Assembly (NCBI GenBank): GCA_050998615.1
Contig: JBPCQA010000046.1
Coordinates: 1-6,784, forward strand
Direction: 5' to 3'
Source of the DNA: JBPCQA01 sp050998615
Lineage (GTDB): Bacteria; Actinomycetota; Actinomycetes; Propionibacteriales; Nocardioidaceae
Length of the DNA stretch: 6,784 bases
Shown piece after piece: positions 5,158-6,784 of the stretch (within the stretch, counting starts at the first letter, position 1; the number at the start of each line of letters is the position of its first letter). Position numbers and translations under genes: made by a program. The notes below the pieces were generated by a model that did no database searches, had not been told where the DNA came from, and was given only the letters and a program-made list of their open reading frames with translations.

Positions 5158-5829
5158 TTATGCCGGTCGGAGGTCAGTGGACCACTGCCTAGCCTTGCCC
5201 CCTACCAGACCTTGAGCCCACGCCTGGTGGTACAGCCCCCACCAGCGGTGAAGGGCTCCGGCGATTTCCGCGCTCAGCTCTGCGCGCGCACTTTCGCCCA
5301 CCTGTCCGGTCTCTTTGAGCGCGGCGAGCAGCTCCGGTCGGTCGGCCCAGATGCTCGCCTCCATGGCCTCCCACAAAGCGGCCGGGGATATCGACGGGTC
5401 TGGCGGTTGCTCGCTGAGCGCGTCGAGGTTGTGGAAACGTCCGGCCCGCGCGTAGTGGTCGACGGCTTCGAGCAGCAGCGAGAGCGTGCAGTCTGTGCCC
5501 ATGTCGCGCACCAATCCCTTGACGTATGGCGGCGTGGAGTCGTCAGCCAGGAAACCATCACGGCACTCGCGGTCCATCTTGACGATGCCGTGACCGTAGG
5601 CCTGCATCTTGCTGACCGATGGCCACGGTTTCCCATCCCTCATGGCTGACAGCCCGATGGTGAGCTTGAGCATCAGCTCGGCACCCGTGGAAAGACAGGC
5701 GAGCGTCACCGAGGCACTGTCCAGCGAGGTCAGGTTGACTATCAGCTCGTGTGAATGCCGAAGAAGTTGCCGTGCCTCTTCAGTCGCGTTGGCTAGGGCC
5801 ACATCTGCACGGCGTTCATCGGCGTCCAT
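5158..5829 (-). CDS. Hypothetical protein, 223 aa, possibly HEPN-like
   Basis: ATG 5829 to TAA 5158. The ORF extends upstream without protein-like sequence, so I use the internal ATG. No ribosome site is visible, but TACTGT lies six bases before the ATG, which allows a leaderless transcript. The protein is helical and soluble. Residues 1-35 are charged; 44-60 (ACLSTGAELMLKLTIGL) and 76-86 (QAYGHGIVKMD) resemble the G-x-E-x-x-L-K ... Y-G-H core of HEPN-type helical bundles. Residues 128-133 (RAGRFH) give an R-x4-H motif like the HEPN RNase site, though one match of this kind is weak. Later segments include WEAMEASIWADRPELL and RWWGLYHQAW. It is intact while its neighbours are broken, and splits the ParB/methyltransferase remnants. 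Cargo of an insertion, perhaps a defence or toxin-like gene, is possible but unproven. Confidence 0.65.
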   Translation of the reverse strand: MDADERRADVALANATEEARQLLRHSHELIVNLTSLDSASVTLACLSTGAELMLKLTIGLSAMRDGKPWPSVSKMQAYGHGIVKMDRECRDGFLADDSTPPYVKGLVRDMGTDCTLSLLLEAVDHYARAGRFHNLDALSEQPPDPSISPAALWEAMEASIWADRPELLAALKETGQVGESARAELSAEIAGALHRWWGLYHQAWAQGLVGGKARQWSTDLRPA

Positions 5830-5835
5830 GGGCTG

Positions 5836-5841
5836 ACAGTA
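5836..5841 (-). promoter_or_regulatory. Candidate -10 box of the 223-aa gene
   Basis: TACTGT on the minus strand fits the TAnnnT pattern and ends six bases before ATG 5829, as expected for a leaderless start. I see no good -35 element, so this is tentative. Confidence 0.3.
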
Positions 5842-5874
5842 GGCGACCAGACGACAAGGGCGAGACCCCCTGCC

Positions 5875-5902
5875 TCTGTTGTGGACAAGTGTCCACAACA
5901 GA
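5875..5902. promoter_or_regulatory. 28-bp inverted repeat with DnaA-box-like core
   Basis: Arms of 13 bp (TCTGTTGTGGACA / TGTCCACAACAGA) flank a 2-bp centre. The minus strand contains TTGTCCACA, the actinobacterial DnaA-box consensus; the + strand arm has GTGTCCACA, one base off. It lies 46-73 bp upstream of ATG 5829 and spans the possible GTG start at 5881 on the + strand. It could be an operator for the 223-aa gene or a paired DnaA/replication-type site. Confidence 0.55.
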
Positions 5903-6000
5903 CCAAGACCCGCGAGGAGGTGGCCGCGAAGGTCGGGAACGCGACCGGAAAGCAGACGGTTCGGCGCTGGCAGGTCTTAGCGACGGAAGGGTCATGTAAC
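5881..6000 (+). pseudogene. Possible HTH fragment on the + strand
   Basis: From GTG 5881 the + strand reads KTREEVAAKVGNATGKQTVR, then RWQVLATEGS, with very high G/C at third positions. T-R-E-E-V-A-x-K-V-G followed by a second helix resembles the HTH that follows ParB domains, yet it runs opposite to the ParB domain at 6418-6080. It overlaps the weak tail of the minus-strand ParB frame, so only one of the two can be real here. It may be an inverted fragment or a chance open frame. No end can be fixed; the open frame runs on to 6237 without recognisable content. Confidence 0.3.
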
Positions 6001-6036
6001 CCGCTGGCTGCCTCGGCCGCAGCCTCGCGGGACGGT

Positions 6037-6063
6037 CCCGATTGGGAAACTTTCCCGGTCGGG
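6037..6063. repeat. Palindrome family member P6 (27 bp)
   Basis: The core is GGGAAACTTTCCC, centred on C6050, with outer arms CCCGA/TCGGG exactly as in P5. Positions 7-8, mismatched in P1 and P5, are T·G pairs here. Relative to P5, inner positions 3 and 4 changed on both arms, keeping complementarity. It lies just after the ParB domain breaks. Confidence 0.8.
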
Positions 6064-6414
6064 GCTGTCCTGGTCGGCCCTGCCGTTCCTTCGCCTTGGG
6101 TTGCTCTATCGCCAGCAGCGCCACGTACAGCGCGTGCTCCTCGGTCGGCAGCAGCGCCTTGCGGCACGTGTTCTCGTCGCGTTCGGCACGTAGCAACGCA
6201 GCGGCGTCGTGAAGGTCGGCGACAACGTGCACCTTGACCTGAGTCCAGCCGAGCGACCGAGCAGCGGCGATGCGACGTTCGCCGGCCACCAGTGATCCGT
6301 CAGGAGTGACGGCGATTGGCTGTAGTTGGCCGAGGTCCTGCATCGACTGAGCGAGTCCGGCTATGTCACCGAGGTCGTAGCGGTGACGTTTACCGACACG
6401 GATGGAGTCGAGTT

Positions 6415-6507
6415 TCATGCCACGGCTTCCGTGACACGAATGTCGAATAGATCCGAAAAGCTCTCCCCTGTAAGGGGGTCGGTGAAATCTCCACCAGCAC
6501 CGCGCGG
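6415..6507 (-). pseudogene. 3' fragment of a gene upstream of the ParB gene
   Basis: A minus-strand frame after TGA 6510-6508 reads GAGGDFTDPLTGESFSDLFD, then IRVTEAVA, stopping at TGA 6417-6415. The acidic/aromatic pattern and codon use look genuine. It has no start codon, so only the end of the gene survives. Its stop overlaps the ParB start by four bases (ATGA), which means the two genes were once co-transcribed and coupled. The 22-bp repeat lies inside it and encodes GDFTDPL. The family is not recognised. Confidence 0.5.
6473..6494. repeat. Exact 22-bp repeat, copy 2
   Basis: Identical to 4412-4433 and in the same orientation, 2061 bp away. The two copies bracket the ParB/methyltransferase remnants, the palindromes and the 223-aa gene. 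Confidence 0.7.
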
Positions 6508-6699
6508 TCACCCGGCGCAGTACGAAAAATCTGCGCGCGATTCTGGTGGTTCGCCCCTCCCCGCTGACCTCACATCAGCGCGTCGGACCGGAAACACCGT
6601 TTACTGCACAGTCCCAAACCCTCACCTTCGATCGCCGCCGACAATGATCGAGCGACTCGCGGCATGTGCGGATGTCGGTCGCATCGGTCCCGCGTGGGT

Positions 6700-6784
6700 T
6701 CAGTCAGCCGTAATCGTCGTAATACAGAACGGGTGCCCGGCAGGGTCGAGAAGCACGCGCCATCGAACGTCAGGTTGCGGATCG
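6700..6784 (-). CDS. VOC/glyoxalase-like protein, C-terminal end (5' end outside window)
   Basis: The minus-strand frame enters from the right edge and reads DPQPDVRWRVLLDPAGHPFC, then ITTITAD, with stop TGA 6702-6700. The ending V-R-W-R-V-L-x-D-P-x-G-H-P-F-C is characteristic of glyoxalase/bleomycin-resistance-like (VOC) domain proteins in actinobacteria, where it forms the last strand pair of the fold. Substrate cannot be inferred. The 190 bp between this stop and the fragment ending at 6507 show no coding or RNA signal I can support. Confidence 0.75.
   Translation of the reverse strand, partial: DPQPDVRWRVLLDPAGHPFCITTITAD

Larger units (their letters stand above)
5816..6418 (-). pseudogene. 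ParB/Srx-domain protein, N-terminal part of a ParB–methyltransferase-type gene, C-terminally disrupted
   Basis: ATG 6418 overlaps the stop of an upstream fragment (ATGA), which fixes the start. Residues 1-113 form a clear ParB N-terminal domain: KLDSIRVGKRHRYDLGDIAG, then LQPIAVTPDGSLVAGERR with the G-E-R-R box at 46-49, and AERDENTCRKALLPTEEHAL with E-N-x-x-R at 82-86. This domain binds CTP in chromosome-segregation ParB, and occurs in phage and element regulators and methylase fusions. After KAKERQ (about 6080) the frame runs to 5816 without family character. The neighbouring frame carries GPSREAAAEAASG (about 6035-5997), like the HTH that should follow, so a frameshift near 6070-6090 is likely. 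The rest of the expected protein reappears at 5117-4697. Confidence 0.75.

Noticed and set aside
5146..5649. + strand 167-codon open frame opposite the 223-aa gene
   Set aside because: It is a shadow frame. The minus-strand product has balanced composition and helix patterns, and this one does not.
4556..6063. CRISPR array
   Set aside because: The repeats are irregularly spaced, differ in arms, are strongly palindromic, and have no uniform spacers or cas genes.

Overview
The window is high-GC DNA with strong G/C preference at third codon positions, GTG starts and actinobacterial protein families (AraC–DinB fusion, ParB/methyltransferase fusion, short lipoprotein). It fits a chromosome of an actinomycete (Streptomyces, Micromonospora or Frankia type; genus not resolvable). 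Gene density is low. Most coding signal is broken by frameshifts, internal stops or truncation, which is typical of an old tRNA-linked integration hotspot or genomic island.

Layout, left to right. 1-111: C-terminal end of a transposase on the + strand. 133-751: decayed minus-strand gene. 787-912: + strand coding scrap. 1010-1053: tRNA-Arg(ACG) 3'-half remnant on the minus strand, a probable attachment (att) site, followed by two copies of a 15-bp repeat. 1186-1448: minus-strand 62-aa gene with its own terminator. 1475-1839: + strand pair made of a frameshifted Cys/His phage-type protein and a 35-aa ORF that overlaps it by 4 bp. 1928-2872: intact AraC-type regulator with a C-terminal DinB domain. 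2933-3166: 77-aa gene with a strong ribosome site. 3358-3405: second tRNA-Arg remnant. 3613-3753: small phage-like ORF. 3833-4324: exported lipoprotein, followed by a hairpin terminator.

The right part (4412-6507) reads mainly on the minus strand. It looks like a ParB-domain/helix-turn-helix/DNA-methyltransferase gene cut into pieces. The ParB domain lies at 6418-6080. The downstream HTH and the first residues of the methyltransferase lie at about 5024-4700. An intact 223-aa gene (5829-5158) sits between them. Five palindromes with a GGAAA/GGAGAA-type core and conserved architecture lie in and around the breakpoints. A perfect 28-bp palindrome, a 28-bp inverted repeat with a DnaA-box-like core and an exact 22-bp repeat (4412 and 6473) add to the repeat content. 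The window closes with the C-terminus of a VOC/glyoxalase-like protein.

The most interesting item is the palindrome family: the same inner stem, the same two-position interruption, and variable outer arms that stay complementary. I could not run searches. All family calls come from motif recognition.
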